The notes beneath the pieces were generated by a model. The model was not told the DNA's origin, ran no database searches, and saw nothing but the letters and a program-made list of their open reading frames with translations. A stretch of 64,000 nucleotides of DNA from Fen-330 sp050008465 (lineage in GTDB: Bacteria; Acidobacteriota; Terriglobia; Bryobacterales; Bryobacteraceae): positions 1 through 64,000 of the forward strand of contig JBEKMO010000009.1 of assembly GCA_050008465.1 (NCBI GenBank), read 5' to 3'. The position numbers were made by a program, and so were the translations under genes. Below are positions 1 through 9,190 of the stretch, in pieces (position 1 is the stretch's first letter; each line of letters begins with the position of its first letter).

Positions 1-65
1 CGTCGGGCAGTCCGCCGCTGACAAGGCCGGGGCAGCAAGACCCCCGACCGCAGCCGACAACCTCA

Positions 66-128
66 GATGCTCAAACCCCCGCCAGTCGGGCACTTCGTCG
101 AATTCTTGCGCAGAGCCGAAAAAGCATG
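66..128 (-). repeat. End of a second copy of the inverted-repeat element
   Basis: Read on the minus strand, this stretch starts with GGCTCTG and continues with a GAATT block and then CCCGACTGGCGGG. It closely matches the left end of the 5919-6454 element over about 45 bases. The outer end is near 128, so the element would run leftward out of the window. I see no gene in 1-370 apart from this. Confidence 0.45.
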
Positions 129-370
129 GGAATAGGGGGCGAAGCATCGAATGGCGTCGACATTTTCTGAGGCGGTTCCCGGAGCAGCGGCGAGATGATG
201 GACGAGACGGGAGAACTTTCGAGTTGAGGTGATCGTCTATGCGGACGCCGACACAGAACGAATTGAGTCTCGCCTTGCTCCGGCGGGCGGGGCTTGGGCG
301 GGTTAACCTGAATTCCGAAGTTGAGATGTGTTGAAGCGCTATCTCTCGCCAAAGCAGCGGGTTAGCCAGA

Positions 371-400
371 GGAAATCCAACTTCGGCGAAGTTGGATTCC
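371..400. terminator. Hairpin, possible bidirectional terminator
   Basis: The arms GGAAATCCAACTTC and GAAGTTGGATTCC are complementary apart from one bulged A, around a three-base loop. There is no clear T-run on either side, so factor-independent termination is only possible. Confidence 0.4.
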
Positions 401-439
401 CACCATGCAACATGTTGATGGCAGGAACGATAGATGTCG

Positions 440-745
440 CGCTCGGATGCAACTGCGGAATTCAGGGTTAATCCAGACAGCCTCCGGGATCCGCGCGTGC
501 CGCGGTGGTTTGCGTACGAAGCGCTCGTGGTGCTGCTGGAAGGCTGCGTTCAAGAGGCGCTGCCGGTTGTCGAGGACATCGGCAGCGAGCCCGTAGTGAA
601 CCATGCACGGTGTCAGCATCGCGATGCCGCTGCGGTGATGTTCGAGGTTGCTCCAGTGGAAGAAACCCTGGCCATGGGCGCGGGGTCTTCCAGCGAGCCG
701 AAGCGATCGGGGAACTCAGGCCGGTATTCCGGCAGTTCATGGTCT
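440..745 (-). pseudogene. IS3-family transposase, C-terminal remnant
   Basis: Pieces of the C-terminal part of an IS3-type integrase-core transposase can be read on the minus strand in two frames. They include a segment like 'YRPEFPDRFGSLEDA', then 'MLTPCMVHYGLAAD', then 'ERFVRKPPRHARIPEAVWIN', in the order expected for the family. The frame changes near 615-650, and the DDE catalytic part is missing. The remnant ends just before the start of the membrane protein at 763, so the IS once lay directly upstream of that gene. Confidence 0.65.
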
Positions 746-762
746 TGAACGGGGAGAACCGG

Positions 763-3700
763 ATGCACTACACTGTCTACGTGAATCCTAATTCCGATAT
801 GCGGACCCCAGATGTGGCCGATCAATCATCGAGCAAGGCGACCGGATCCAAGTGGTCGCGACTGACGGCCTTGGGCGGGAGTCTCTGGGCCGTGCATATT
901 TTCCAGATCCTCGCGATTGGCTTCGGCCTCGTGGCCATGCTCGATCTGACCCGCATCGATCTGTCGGTACCTTTCAACTTTGCGGGCGACTCCGTCTTTG
1001 TTTTGTCCAGCATCACGGCGATCGTGCGAACAGGGTGGTATTGGTCTAATCCTGTTCTGTCCGCACCATTCGTGTCCCCTGTGATCAGCTTGCCGGCGAA
1101 TTCGTCCGTGGACTACGCGGTAGCATGGGTAGTCTCGCGCTTCAGCAGTGCCCCCGGCCTCATAGGCAATGTCGCCTGGCTGACATTCTTCTTCCTGACT
1201 GCGATCACGGCCTCCTATTGTCTCCGTCAATTGCGCATCCGCGCGTCGATCAGTGCGCTGGCGGGGACTCTCTACAGCTTTCTCCCGTTCGCGTTTTACC
1301 GGAACATTTCCCACTTTCAGCTCAGTTTCTACCTGGTCCCGTTCGTCTGCGCGCTGGCGATTCAGGTTTCTTCGGGGGAGCGGCCCGGCAAGCGCTCGCT
1401 TGCAGTCCTGATTCTGGGTTCCACGCTGCTCGGGTTCAACTATTCCTACTATGCCTGCTTCGGAATTCTCTCGCTCGGCGTGGCGCTGTTGATCGCCGCG
1501 CTCCGAGGAAATGCCCGAAAGGTGGCGCTTGTGGGGCTCTTGGCGATTGGCCTGATTGGTTGCGCCACAGTGCTCAATCTTTTGCCCTCGGTCGTCTACT
1601 GGCACGAGCACGGCAAGCCGTATCAGGAATACAAGAGTATCGCCGAGGTGGAGACCTATGGCTTGAAGATCTCGACGATTCTGCGTCCGGTCTTGGGCTA
1701 CACCTCCGGGCCTTTCGCCGCTTTGCTGGCCGGGGAGAAGAGCGTGGCGTTTCCGTTGGAGAACGAGAATACGATGGCTCGCTTTGGCGTTGTCTTGGGC
1801 GCTGGCTTCCTGGTTCTGCTGGCGTGCCTGCTGGGCCCGCGTTGGCTGAAGGCTGATCGGCACGGTTTCCTCGCCTCAGCGAGTCAATTGAACATCTCAC
1901 TGGTGCTTGTTTGCAGCGTGGGCGGGTTGGCTAGCTTTTTCAGTCTGCTGCTGCAGACCGCGCAGATTCGGGCCTACAACAGGGCGGCTGTCTTTGTGGC
2001 GTTCTACAGTGCATTTGCCCTGGCCTGGGGTGCCGAGCAGTGGATGCGACGCACCCGGCACCCGGGTTGGCTGTGGGCGACTTTATTGTGCCTGTTCGTG
2101 CTCGGGATGTTCGACCAATCCAGAGCTGCTCGTTGGCTGCTGACCCGTTACGAGGGAGACCGCGCCACTGCGGTTGCATTGTCGGACACGGTGCGCCAAA
2201 TCGAAGGCCGGATCTGCTCCGACTGCATGGTCTATCAGCTTCCCACCACGCCGTTCCCGCGGGACGGGTTCCACTTCGGCATGCAGCCTTATGACCACGG
2301 CAGAGTGCAGATCTACTCGCGGACGTTGCACTGGAGTTGGGGCCCCTCGAGCCTCGAGTGGCAGGCATGGGAACAGCCGCTGGAGAGGATGCAGGTCAGA
2401 GAAATGGCGGACTACCTGCTGTCGTCCGGCTTCAGCGCTATCTGGCTGGATCGATCCGGGTACCCCGACGGAGGCGCCCAGATGGATTTGGACTTGACCA
2501 GCGCTGCGGGGCCGGCGCGGGTGGAGAGCAGAGACGGCCGTTACGCGGTTTACGACCTTCGGCCACTAAGTTTGTCGACAGCCTATGGACGACGCTGGAG
2601 GAAAGAACGGATCCTCAACCCGCTCGTCATGTCGTGGGGCGCGGGATTCTACCCCGAGGAGAACAGTGGCGTCGACCACGTCACCTTCCGTTGGTCCAAG
2701 GCGCAGTCGGCAGTGACGGTGCGTAACCCGGCGCCGTTTCAGCGTTCGGTCGTTTTCAGCGGCCGCTTCCTAAGCGGCTCGCCAGCTGAAGTGCGGATTC
2801 AGGACGGCCACACTTCGGTCAAGAAAAAGGTCGGACCGACGCCCAGTACCATCGACTTTCCGCTGAACATGGCGCCTGGTGAGACGCGGATAATCCGCTT
2901 CTCGTGCGACGGAGAGGAAGAGCGGGTACGCTCACCGGGCGACCACCGCGAGCTATATTTCTATATTGTTGGGGGAGGTGTCGCCGATTCCGCGCTTGTC
3001 ACTATCGCCGAAGCAGTGGAGTCCAAGTGGGAGGGCGAATTCTCCATCCTGGAAACAAAGGGACAGGAAAACTGGCGCTGGTGCGGCAATTCGGGTGTGC
3101 TCCGCCTGACCAACAAATCCAGGGATGCTGCCTGGGTCCGCCTCAGTGCGACCGTCAAGACCTCATGGCCGCAGGAGGAAAAGGTTCACGTCAAGAGCGC
3201 TATGTTTGCCGACGAACTTGTGACAAATGTGAACGGATTGGAGTGGGAGAGGGTGGTTGCCGTCCCGCCGGGCGAGCATCTCGTATCGTTCACTTCCAAC
3301 GCCAGGAAACACCCCGCCTCAGGGACAAGCGACCCCCGTGTTCTGGTATTCGCCCTTTACGATTTCACCCTGACTCGCGTCGAAGCCCCGGTCGGACGAG
3401 TAGCTCCGAAGCCAGTGCTGCACCGTCCGGTAGAGGTCGTGTGGGGAGCGGGAGCTTATCCCCAGGAAAGCGGCAACATTGGAAACTGGCATTGGTGTTC
3501 GGCCGCGTGTGAAATCGCCTTGGTCAATCCGTCACCCGCACCGGAGCGCGTCCGCATCGCCATGGGCATTTCGACCGGACACGCCAAACCGGCAAGATTC
3601 ACCATCACCGGACTGGGCATCTCCGACATCGTTCCCGCCATCGACAGCGTCCGCCCACACGCTTACACTCTGGACTTGCCGCCCGGCAAGAACGTATTCA

Positions 3701-3807
3701 AAATGTCCTGCGATGCCCCCCGAGTGCTGGCGCCCGGCGATCCGCGGAACATGGTCTTCATGGTAAGTAACCTCTCGACAAACCGGCTGAGCGGAGACGC
3801 CAGGTAA
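763..3807 (+). CDS. GT-C-like membrane protein with three C-terminal repeat modules
   Basis: This is a 1014-residue protein. The ATG at 763 has GGGGAG six bases upstream and is preferred over longer readings, which run into the IS3 remnant. Roughly residues 25-470 form ten or more hydrophobic segments, with a long loop after the first that carries a 'NFAGDS' motif. This layout is typical of GT-C lipid-linked-sugar glycosyltransferases and their relatives. A soluble, probably periplasmic part follows. The last 390 residues hold three modules of about 125 residues, near 623, 754 and 893. The first and third begin WGAGxYPxE, all have an FRW or W-x-W signature, and later ones show PPGE/PPGK and PGDPR. 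They look like beta-sandwiches, possibly carbohydrate binding. The gene converges on the methyltransferase at 3826. A role in surface polysaccharide assembly is inferred from fold and neighbours. Confidence 0.75.
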   Translation: MHYTVYVNPNSDMRTPDVADQSSSKATGSKWSRLTALGGSLWAVHIFQILAIGFGLVAMLDLTRIDLSVPFNFAGDSVFVLSSITAIVRTGWYWSNPVLSAPFVSPVISLPANSSVDYAVAWVVSRFSSAPGLIGNVAWLTFFFLTAITASYCLRQLRIRASISALAGTLYSFLPFAFYRNISHFQLSFYLVPFVCALAIQVSSGERPGKRSLAVLILGSTLLGFNYSYYACFGILSLGVALLIAALRGNARKVALVGLLAIGLIGCATVLNLLPSVVYWHEHGKPYQEYKSIAEVETYGLKISTILRPVLGYTSGPFAALLAGEKSVAFPLENENTMARFGVVLGAGFLVLLACLLGPRWLKADRHGFLASASQLNISLVLVCSVGGLASFFSLLLQTAQIRAYNRAAVFVAFYSAFALAWGAEQWMRRTRHPGWLWATLLCLFVLGMFDQSRAARWLLTRYEGDRATAVALSDTVRQIEGRICSDCMVYQLPTTPFPRDGFHFGMQPYDHGRVQIYSRTLHWSWGPSSLEWQAWEQPLERMQVREMADYLLSSGFSAIWLDRSGYPDGGAQMDLDLTSAAGPARVESRDGRYAVYDLRPLSLSTAYGRRWRKERILNPLVMSWGAGFYPEENSGVDHVTFRWSKAQSAVTVRNPAPFQRSVVFSGRFLSGSPAEVRIQDGHTSVKKKVGPTPSTIDFPLNMAPGETRIIRFSCDGEEERVRSPGDHRELYFYIVGGGVADSALVTIAEAVESKWEGEFSILETKGQENWRWCGNSGVLRLTNKSRDAAWVRLSATVKTSWPQEEKVHVKSAMFADELVTNVNGLEWERVVAVPPGEHLVSFTSNARKHPASGTSDPRVLVFALYDFTLTRVEAPVGRVAPKPVLHRPVEVVWGAGAYPQESGNIGNWHWCSAACEIALVNPSPAPERVRIAMGISTGHAKPARFTITGLGISDIVPAIDSVRPHAYTLDLPPGKNVFKMSCDAPRVLAPGDPRNMVFMVSNLSTNRLSGDAR

Positions 3808-3825
3808 GCATCTCTCCCCTTGCGA

Positions 3826-5685
3826 TTACTCATCCACGATTTCCCCCGGCGGCCAACTTCTGAATAAGAAAGATGGACGGCCTGCCCGTGGCGGTTGTGT
3901 CTTCGTGGATCGACTGAAGATGTACTGGCCCAGATCTGGTTTGCGGCCATCCAGCATGGGCAGAAGTTTATCCATGTCGACGCCGAAAAAGGTCGCGGGA
4001 TTGGCATAAACGTCAGCGGTGAACATGACCTCGGCCGTAAACCCGGCCCACGCCAGAAGCCTCGAAAGTTCATCCCTGGTGTACTCGCGGTTATGGCGGC
4101 CGTATGCTCCGTAACCAGAGTAAGCATCCTGGACATTTGTGCCAGAAATCATACGGGCGACGCTTTCCAGGCGGCAAGCGTTTGGCGTCGTAAGTATGAC
4201 TTTACCGCCCGGTTTGAGAACACGGTTGATTTCGCGCAGCGCGGCAAGCGGATCCCGCTGCAAGTGTTCCAGAACTTCGCACCAGAGAACCACGTCAAAA
4301 GATTCGTTGGGGAACGGGAACACATCCGCCTCAACGTTAAAGTGGGAATAGCCGAATTCGCGTCTTACAAATTCGTTCGTCCCCCATTTCCGGTATTCGA
4401 CAGATTGCGAGACTCCATTATGGTCCGGGCCAAAGTAGTTGGCCAGGCTTAGATTCAGTTTGGTGAATTCAACTAACAGACAGGTCGTAAAGTACGGATT
4501 GGCGCCGAGTTCGAGGGCAGTGCCCCGGCATTCGGTGGCCAGTCCCCATGTGTAGACGAACCGCTTCCAGTCCTGCGCGCAATACCCCGCCATTTCTGCT
4601 GGTGGAGCGCCGTCCAGACGGATGTCAGTGAGCCAGGCCTTGAGCGCCTCTGGCGTGAAGCCGGGAGGCAGAGGCAAGGGCGGGGAGACAACCTGATTCG
4701 TTTGGATTTCATTGACATTGGGACTTTTGGGAGTTATCTTGCTGACTAGAAACGTGTTCGAGATCCAGTGTGCCGCTCCAACACAATTATCGGGCTGGAC
4801 CTCCAGCACTCGGCATCCTTCATCCTCCGCAATCTCAAACACAGTGGATTGCGGCAGCACGTGCATCTCAAGGCTTGCCCCTGGAGACGGAGAACTGCTG
4901 AAATAGCTCGCCACGTCGAAATGATAACCAACTGCGTATGTCGGAAGTTGAAAGTAAGCGACCCCACCGGACTTCAGGCTGCGCAAGAGCATCCGAAGCA
5001 CGTGCGACATCACCGGCGGAGGGTTATGCTGTAAGGCGAGGATTGTGAACACCAGGTCGGCCGGTTCCAATGCAGATACACTCATAACACTATCGAGCTT
5101 GAGTAGCGCGACATTACGGATTCCCTTCTGGCTTAGATGTCGCCGCGCCAATTCAAGATGCGGAGCCGAGATATCATAGCCGCACACATGGGGAAAATGA
5201 GAAGCCAGCCAGGCGGTGACCCGCCCCACGCCGCATCCATACTCGGTGCACGATGCAATGGCTTTCGGGTCGATGTGATTGCGGACCAGCCAAGCTAGCA
5301 GACGGTCCACATCTGGCTTGCCAGTACTGTCAAACTCCGCAGCATGCGACGGGAGGTTGGCCGATCGGAACTGATCGCTCGAAAGAACGGACCAATATGG
5401 CTCGGTCTTCCCTAGCGCCTGCCAGCAGTCTTCTACACGTCGAAACATGCGTTGGAGAAGGGCAGGCGTCAGTTCCAGGTCGATCGCCAGCGGAGGGCCT
5501 AGATCGGCAGGCAGGAACCTGGGCGCCACGCGTTGGGACCGGAATTCGTCTGAGTTTATGAATGCTTCGCGAAGGGACGTCAAATCATGAAACCGCCGCT
5601 GATGATCGTCCACGACGCTCTCGTTCTCAGGCTCCCGGCCGAGGATCAGGCGGTATGCCATGGCGACTTGTTCTCGAGTGAGCAT
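3826..5685 (-). CDS. Double SAM-methyltransferase protein with DUF4214-like N-terminus
   Basis: The protein has 619 residues. Residues 1-52 resemble the DUF4214 module (AYRLILGREP then SDEFR). The first class I methyltransferase domain follows, with the SAM-binding loop YGCGVGRVTAW at 149-158. The second domain begins near residue 335 and has TALELGAN, FDVVLWCEVLEHL and a VLKPGGKVILTTPN block. Two methyltransferase folds in one chain are common in bifunctional enzymes of glycan or O-antigen loci, and the substrates here are presumably sugars. A 426-bp internal part (4487-4912) is duplicated at 7411-7835. The ATG at 5685 is the only good start. Confidence 0.8.
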   Translation of the reverse strand: MLTREQVAMAYRLILGREPENESVVDDHQRRFHDLTSLREAFINSDEFRSQRVAPRFLPADLGPPLAIDLELTPALLQRMFRRVEDCWQALGKTEPYWSVLSSDQFRSANLPSHAAEFDSTGKPDVDRLLAWLVRNHIDPKAIASCTEYGCGVGRVTAWLASHFPHVCGYDISAPHLELARRHLSQKGIRNVALLKLDSVMSVSALEPADLVFTILALQHNPPPVMSHVLRMLLRSLKSGGVAYFQLPTYAVGYHFDVASYFSSSPSPGASLEMHVLPQSTVFEIAEDEGCRVLEVQPDNCVGAAHWISNTFLVSKITPKSPNVNEIQTNQVVSPPLPLPPGFTPEALKAWLTDIRLDGAPPAEMAGYCAQDWKRFVYTWGLATECRGTALELGANPYFTTCLLVEFTKLNLSLANYFGPDHNGVSQSVEYRKWGTNEFVRREFGYSHFNVEADVFPFPNESFDVVLWCEVLEHLQRDPLAALREINRVLKPGGKVILTTPNACRLESVARMISGTNVQDAYSGYGAYGRHNREYTRDELSRLLAWAGFTAEVMFTADVYANPATFFGVDMDKLLPMLDGRKPDLGQYIFSRSTKTQPPRAGRPSFLFRSWPPGEIVDE

Positions 5686-5918
5686 AAAGTATCCCCAGTT
5701 TAGCGTAGAGTATTCGCGACGGTCAATCGCGCGGCGCCGTTAGTGGTTGTGGCCAGTTCTCGGGAGTGCGTCACACACACGTGACTGCCCGGAAAGCGTA
5801 TCGCTGGCGGCGAGGTCCGCTCCCAAGAGCTTCTCGGCAACGCGCCGTCCATCCAGATAGACGCTCACCTGACGTCATCAACAATGCAGTCCCGCATCTC
5901 TTTAGTCATGAGTTCAGT

Positions 5919-6454
5919 TTAACCGGCTCTGAGCAGGAATTTGTAGAAATACCCAACTGGCGGGCACTTGGGGCCTTGACCCCATCGGGCATCTTCTCAA
6001 CCTGATCCCTTCGCGGTTGGCTGGTAGTCGGAACGGGCAGGACTCCAGCATCTCGGAGTCGCCGGGACCTGCGAAGGCACGCAGAGGCGAAACCTGAGCC
6101 TTCTCTGAGTGAACGTACAGTACTGATTCCAAGAAGGATTGACGTCTTTTCCTCTAAGCCAGGTTTCTTGGAAGGACTCCGACCGACGCTCGTTCGCTGA
6201 AGGGGCACCAGACTGACCACGGGAAAGCCGGGCGCAGTGCAGATCGGCAGATCGGCACATCTTCCCTGCGGGCGCTCGACAGCCGGACGAGGCCGCGCAC
6301 GCCGCAATCATGATCCAAGATCCCACCGAAAGGCCCATGAATTCGGGCGACAAACCCTCTCCGGCATCCTGGAGGAGGGCGCCCGGGAATACCGCGAAGA
6401 CCGAAAATCCAGCAAAACAGGGGGCCTTACAGATTCCTGCTCAGAGCCGTCTAA
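5919..6454. mobile_element. 536-bp element with 27-bp terminal inverted repeats (MITE-like or gutted IS)
   Basis: The left end (5919-5945) and the reverse complement of the right end (6428-6454) match at 24 of 27 positions around the core GGCTCTGAGCAGGAAT. No open frame inside resembles a transposase, so it is either a non-autonomous element or the shell of an IS whose transposase was deleted. A related end lies at 66-128. The flanks 5686-5918 and 6455-6554 show no gene. Together with this element they make an 870-base gap between two methyltransferase genes. Confidence 0.65.
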
Positions 6455-6554
6455 CCAAAAGTTGTTGCGCGCGCGGCTGATTGCGCGCGGTCGAGTTGAA
6501 GGGAGCGGGGAACGCGCCGCCATTAGTGCAGTACCGCCGCCAGTCGGTGTGCGG

Positions 6555-7337
6555 TCATCCCTTCCGTATAAACAGCGCAATCGACGTGAACTCCCGGCCG
6601 CATAGTTCCAGCACAACGTGCGGCGTCACGTAGCGACCCTCTCGCAGGTCGCGCATTAAATCGTCCCAGTGAATCACTGTGGCGTGAGTTTCTTCGTCTA
6701 CGGTCCAGTCGATGGGCTCCACCAGGCTACATCCCGGAGGAACCAGTCGCCCAACCTCCCCCGGCGTGAACAATTCCAGATCCGATAGGGTCACGTGGTC
6801 CGCGCCGTTGATGATGCACTCGGTCGTGAGTATCAGCACCCCGCCAGGCTTCAGGACACGCGCCATCTCGCGGAGTGCTTGGTCTTTCGCTTCCCCAAAA
6901 TGCTCAATAGAACTAAGGGACAACACGGCGTCAAAACTCGCGTCCTCATGACGAATATCCGCCCCGTTCATGTGCTGCACGACCAATCGACGGCGGTTGT
7001 ATGGGCCAGGCGCAAATTTGTCTGGGTCGAACAGCATGGCCGCATCGCTCTCACGTCCCGAATTGGAGAATGTGCCGGCGTCCCCATAAATGTCGGTGGC
7101 GAAGACCCAGCGTGCCATGTAAGTGAGCTGGTAGAGGGGCCATTCGTGCCCGGCTCCGACTCCCAGCACTATCGAATCCCGACCAAGCGCGCCCAACTCA
7201 CGTAGGCCGGAGACTGCCCAGGCATACTCCCAATGCTTCCGGTGCTCGGTACCGGGCGCGCGGGGATACCAGTCTGGCATCGAAGCGTACTGGGGCGTAG
7301 CCCAATCACTCAAATTGCAGAGTTTGTTGAAGCGCAT
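6555..7337 (-). CDS. Class I SAM-dependent methyltransferase
   Basis: This 260-residue protein has a Rossmann-type SAM-binding loop (VLGVGAGHEWPLY). A long segment containing FATDIYGDAG follows, then FDAVLSLSSIEHFGE and RVLKPGGVLILTTE, the usual order of the family. It is the last gene of the minus-strand run 11977 to 6555, after two glycosyltransferases and a coiled-coil methyltransferase. Methylation of a glycan or its lipid-linked precursor is therefore the likely role. The start ATG at 7337 follows the chimeric pseudogene at 7344 by only six bases, consistent with co-transcription. The substrate cannot be told from the sequence. Confidence 0.8.
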   Translation of the reverse strand: MRFNKLCNLSDWATPQYASMPDWYPRAPGTEHRKHWEYAWAVSGLRELGALGRDSIVLGVGAGHEWPLYQLTYMARWVFATDIYGDAGTFSNSGRESDAAMLFDPDKFAPGPYNRRRLVVQHMNGADIRHEDASFDAVLSLSSIEHFGEAKDQALREMARVLKPGGVLILTTECIINGADHVTLSDLELFTPGEVGRLVPPGCSLVEPIDWTVDEETHATVIHWDDLMRDLREGRYVTPHVVLELCGREFTSIALFIRKG

Positions 7338-7343
7338 ACGCCA

Positions 7344-7906
7344 TTAATACCAAAAGGAGTCGTCGAAATCTAGTGAACCAGCATCTGGCGCGCGCTGGAA
7401 TCGCTTAATTGTAAAGTACGGATTGGCTCCGAGTTCGAGAGCAGTGCCCCGGCATTCGGTGGCCAGTCCCCATGCGTAGACGAACCGCTTCCAGTCCTGC
7501 GCGCAGTACCCCGCCATTTCGGCTGGTGGAGCGCCGTCCAGACGGATGTCAGTGAGCCAGGCCTTGAGCGCCTCTGGCGTGAAGCCGGGAGGCAGAGGCA
7601 AGGGCGGGGAGACAACCTGATTCGTTTGCATTTTATTCACCTCGGGAATTTGGGAGTTATCTTCCTGACTGGAAACGTGTTCGAGATCCAGTGTGCCGCC
7701 CCAACGCAATTATCGGGCTGGACCTCCAGCACTCGGCACCCTTCATCCTCCGCAATCTCAAACACAGTGGATTGCGGCAGCACGTGCATCTCAAAGCCTG
7801 CCCCTGGAGACAGGGAAGTGCTGAAATAGCTCGCCCAATACGACTCCGCGCCGCCTGGAATGTTCTCACTGTACCACGGAATGACGAAGGCAAGTCTACG
7901 GTTCAT
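7344..7906 (-). pseudogene. Chimeric remnant: glycosyltransferase start fused to a duplicated methyltransferase piece
   Basis: Starting at 7906, the frame opens with MNRRLAFVIPWYSENIPGG, a typical beginning of a GT4 glycosyltransferase. After about 25 codons it passes into a near copy of the central part of the methyltransferase at 3826-5685 (its residues about 258-400). A one-base deletion near 7645, relative to the parent copy, breaks the reading frame, and a second frame continues to a stop at 7344. Neither parent domain is complete, so no function is expected. It sits two bases after the stop of the glycosyltransferase at 7909, so it replaced what was once an operon gene. Confidence 0.75.
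7411..7835. repeat. Direct duplicate of 4487-4912
   Basis: The two segments are colinear in the same orientation. They differ by about 20 substitutions and a one-base indel. Similarity starts abruptly at GTAAAGTACGGATT and ends at GAAATAGCTCGCC. The sequence lies 2.9 kb from its parent and could recombine with it, deleting the 260-residue methyltransferase gene and the 536-bp element. Confidence 0.9.
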
Positions 7907-7908
7907 TG

Positions 7909-9147
7909 CTATGCGCTCATGACCAGGGACGGGGCCGGCGAAACACGTTTTGCGGACCCGCCGGCGACGGATGAGAGAACGTCAAGGTACTTCTGGTCAA
8001 CCAACGACCAGATGCAATTGCGCTGAACGAACTCGTACCCCTGTTCACCCAGAACAACCGCGAGTCCCCGGTCCTTCAAGAGCAGCTCTGTGGCCTCCTT
8101 GAAGGTCTCATAGCCGCTGTACCAGAGGCCGCCATTACTGCGCAGGCACTGGCCGCGAAGCACTCTACAATCGCCGTTGCTCAGTACGGGACGCTTCAGC
8201 AACCACGATTCCAATATGGATATGCAGAGGCTTTCATAGGGAGAGGGCGCCACCATGAAGCGGCAGGACTGAATCGCATGAAGCTTGGTAGCTTCACTCA
8301 CAAACCCGGTCGCGATCAACTGGGGATGGCCGGGGATCGGCATTACCGCCTTCCCGACCATCATAAGCTTCAGGCTTGGCTGTTCAGTCTCTTTCACATA
8401 CCTCGTGAAATATTCAATGAGGCTCTTGCATCCCTTCGATTCGTCGATGCGCCCGACGTACAGGATGAACTCCGAACTCCCTAGGCGTTTGCGAATCCTC
8501 TCCCACTCGGGATCGGGGGAAAGGTCAGCGACTGGATCCACGCCGATGCCGATGACCTCGCCGTCGAGATTGCAATCATAGAAACGGCGCATGGCAAACG
8601 CGCGTTCTTCCGGTGTGAGGTAAATGAGATGTCGAACCTGCCGGAAAAGATCGTCAAAGATCCCCAGATAGATCGGTGGCTCGTCGTGACACGTGGAGAC
8701 AAGAACGGCCCTGTCTTTCACCAACGGCAAGCCAAAGTACGTCGTGCAGTACAGATAGGTGAAGAACACGAACACACCGTAGGTTTCGCGATTGGCCTCC
8801 AGATAAGCCAACAACCGGGATGAATACGGTCCTTGCTTTTTCATCCACTCGACTTCGTCCGCCGGCGTATGAGAGCCGCCGAAAACAACGCCGGAGATCG
8901 CGTCGAACTGTTGCTGGTCTCGCGGATGATCGACGCCAAAACGCCGGACGCGAATGCCGTTCACGTTCTCAATTCCTTCGGGGTATTCGTCCTTCCAGGT
9001 GACGTAATCGACGGCACGCGTGGTCAGGACCTCCACCTTGTGGAAACGGACCATACGCTCGGCGATCATCCGGCATAGGGCCTCCGAGCCTCCGTTTACT
9101 TCGAGGCCGTAGCGTTGGACTACGAAAGCAACTCGCAGTTGGCTCAT
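7909..9147 (-). CDS. GT-B glycosyltransferase (GT4-like)
   Basis: This is a 412-residue protein of normal family length. The N-terminus MSQLRVAFVVQRYGLEVNGG followed by SEALCRMIAERM is the typical acceptor-side Rossmann start of GT4 enzymes. The C-terminal domain has FILYVGRIDESKG and then a region with APSPYESLCISILESWLLKRPVL, which is the nucleotide-sugar binding block containing the ESLxxxxLE signature. It probably transfers a sugar from a nucleotide donor to a growing surface glycan on the cytoplasmic face. It lies in a minus-strand run: 43 bases after the glycosyltransferase at 9191 and two bases before the chimeric remnant. Confidence 0.85.
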   Translation of the reverse strand: MSQLRVAFVVQRYGLEVNGGSEALCRMIAERMVRFHKVEVLTTRAVDYVTWKDEYPEGIENVNGIRVRRFGVDHPRDQQQFDAISGVVFGGSHTPADEVEWMKKQGPYSSRLLAYLEANRETYGVFVFFTYLYCTTYFGLPLVKDRAVLVSTCHDEPPIYLGIFDDLFRQVRHLIYLTPEERAFAMRRFYDCNLDGEVIGIGVDPVADLSPDPEWERIRKRLGSSEFILYVGRIDESKGCKSLIEYFTRYVKETEQPSLKLMMVGKAVMPIPGHPQLIATGFVSEATKLHAIQSCRFMVAPSPYESLCISILESWLLKRPVLSNGDCRVLRGQCLRSNGGLWYSGYETFKEATELLLKDRGLAVVLGEQGYEFVQRNCIWSLVDQKYLDVLSSVAGGSAKRVSPAPSLVMSA

Positions 9148-9190
9148 CTTTGAATCCGCGATAGTATCGAGCGCTGCCGTCCTCCTGCGT

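Noticed and set aside
826..1863. Minus-strand frame opposite the GT-C-like protein
   Set aside because: The product is highly Arg/Gln-rich without structure; the plus strand has clear membrane helices.
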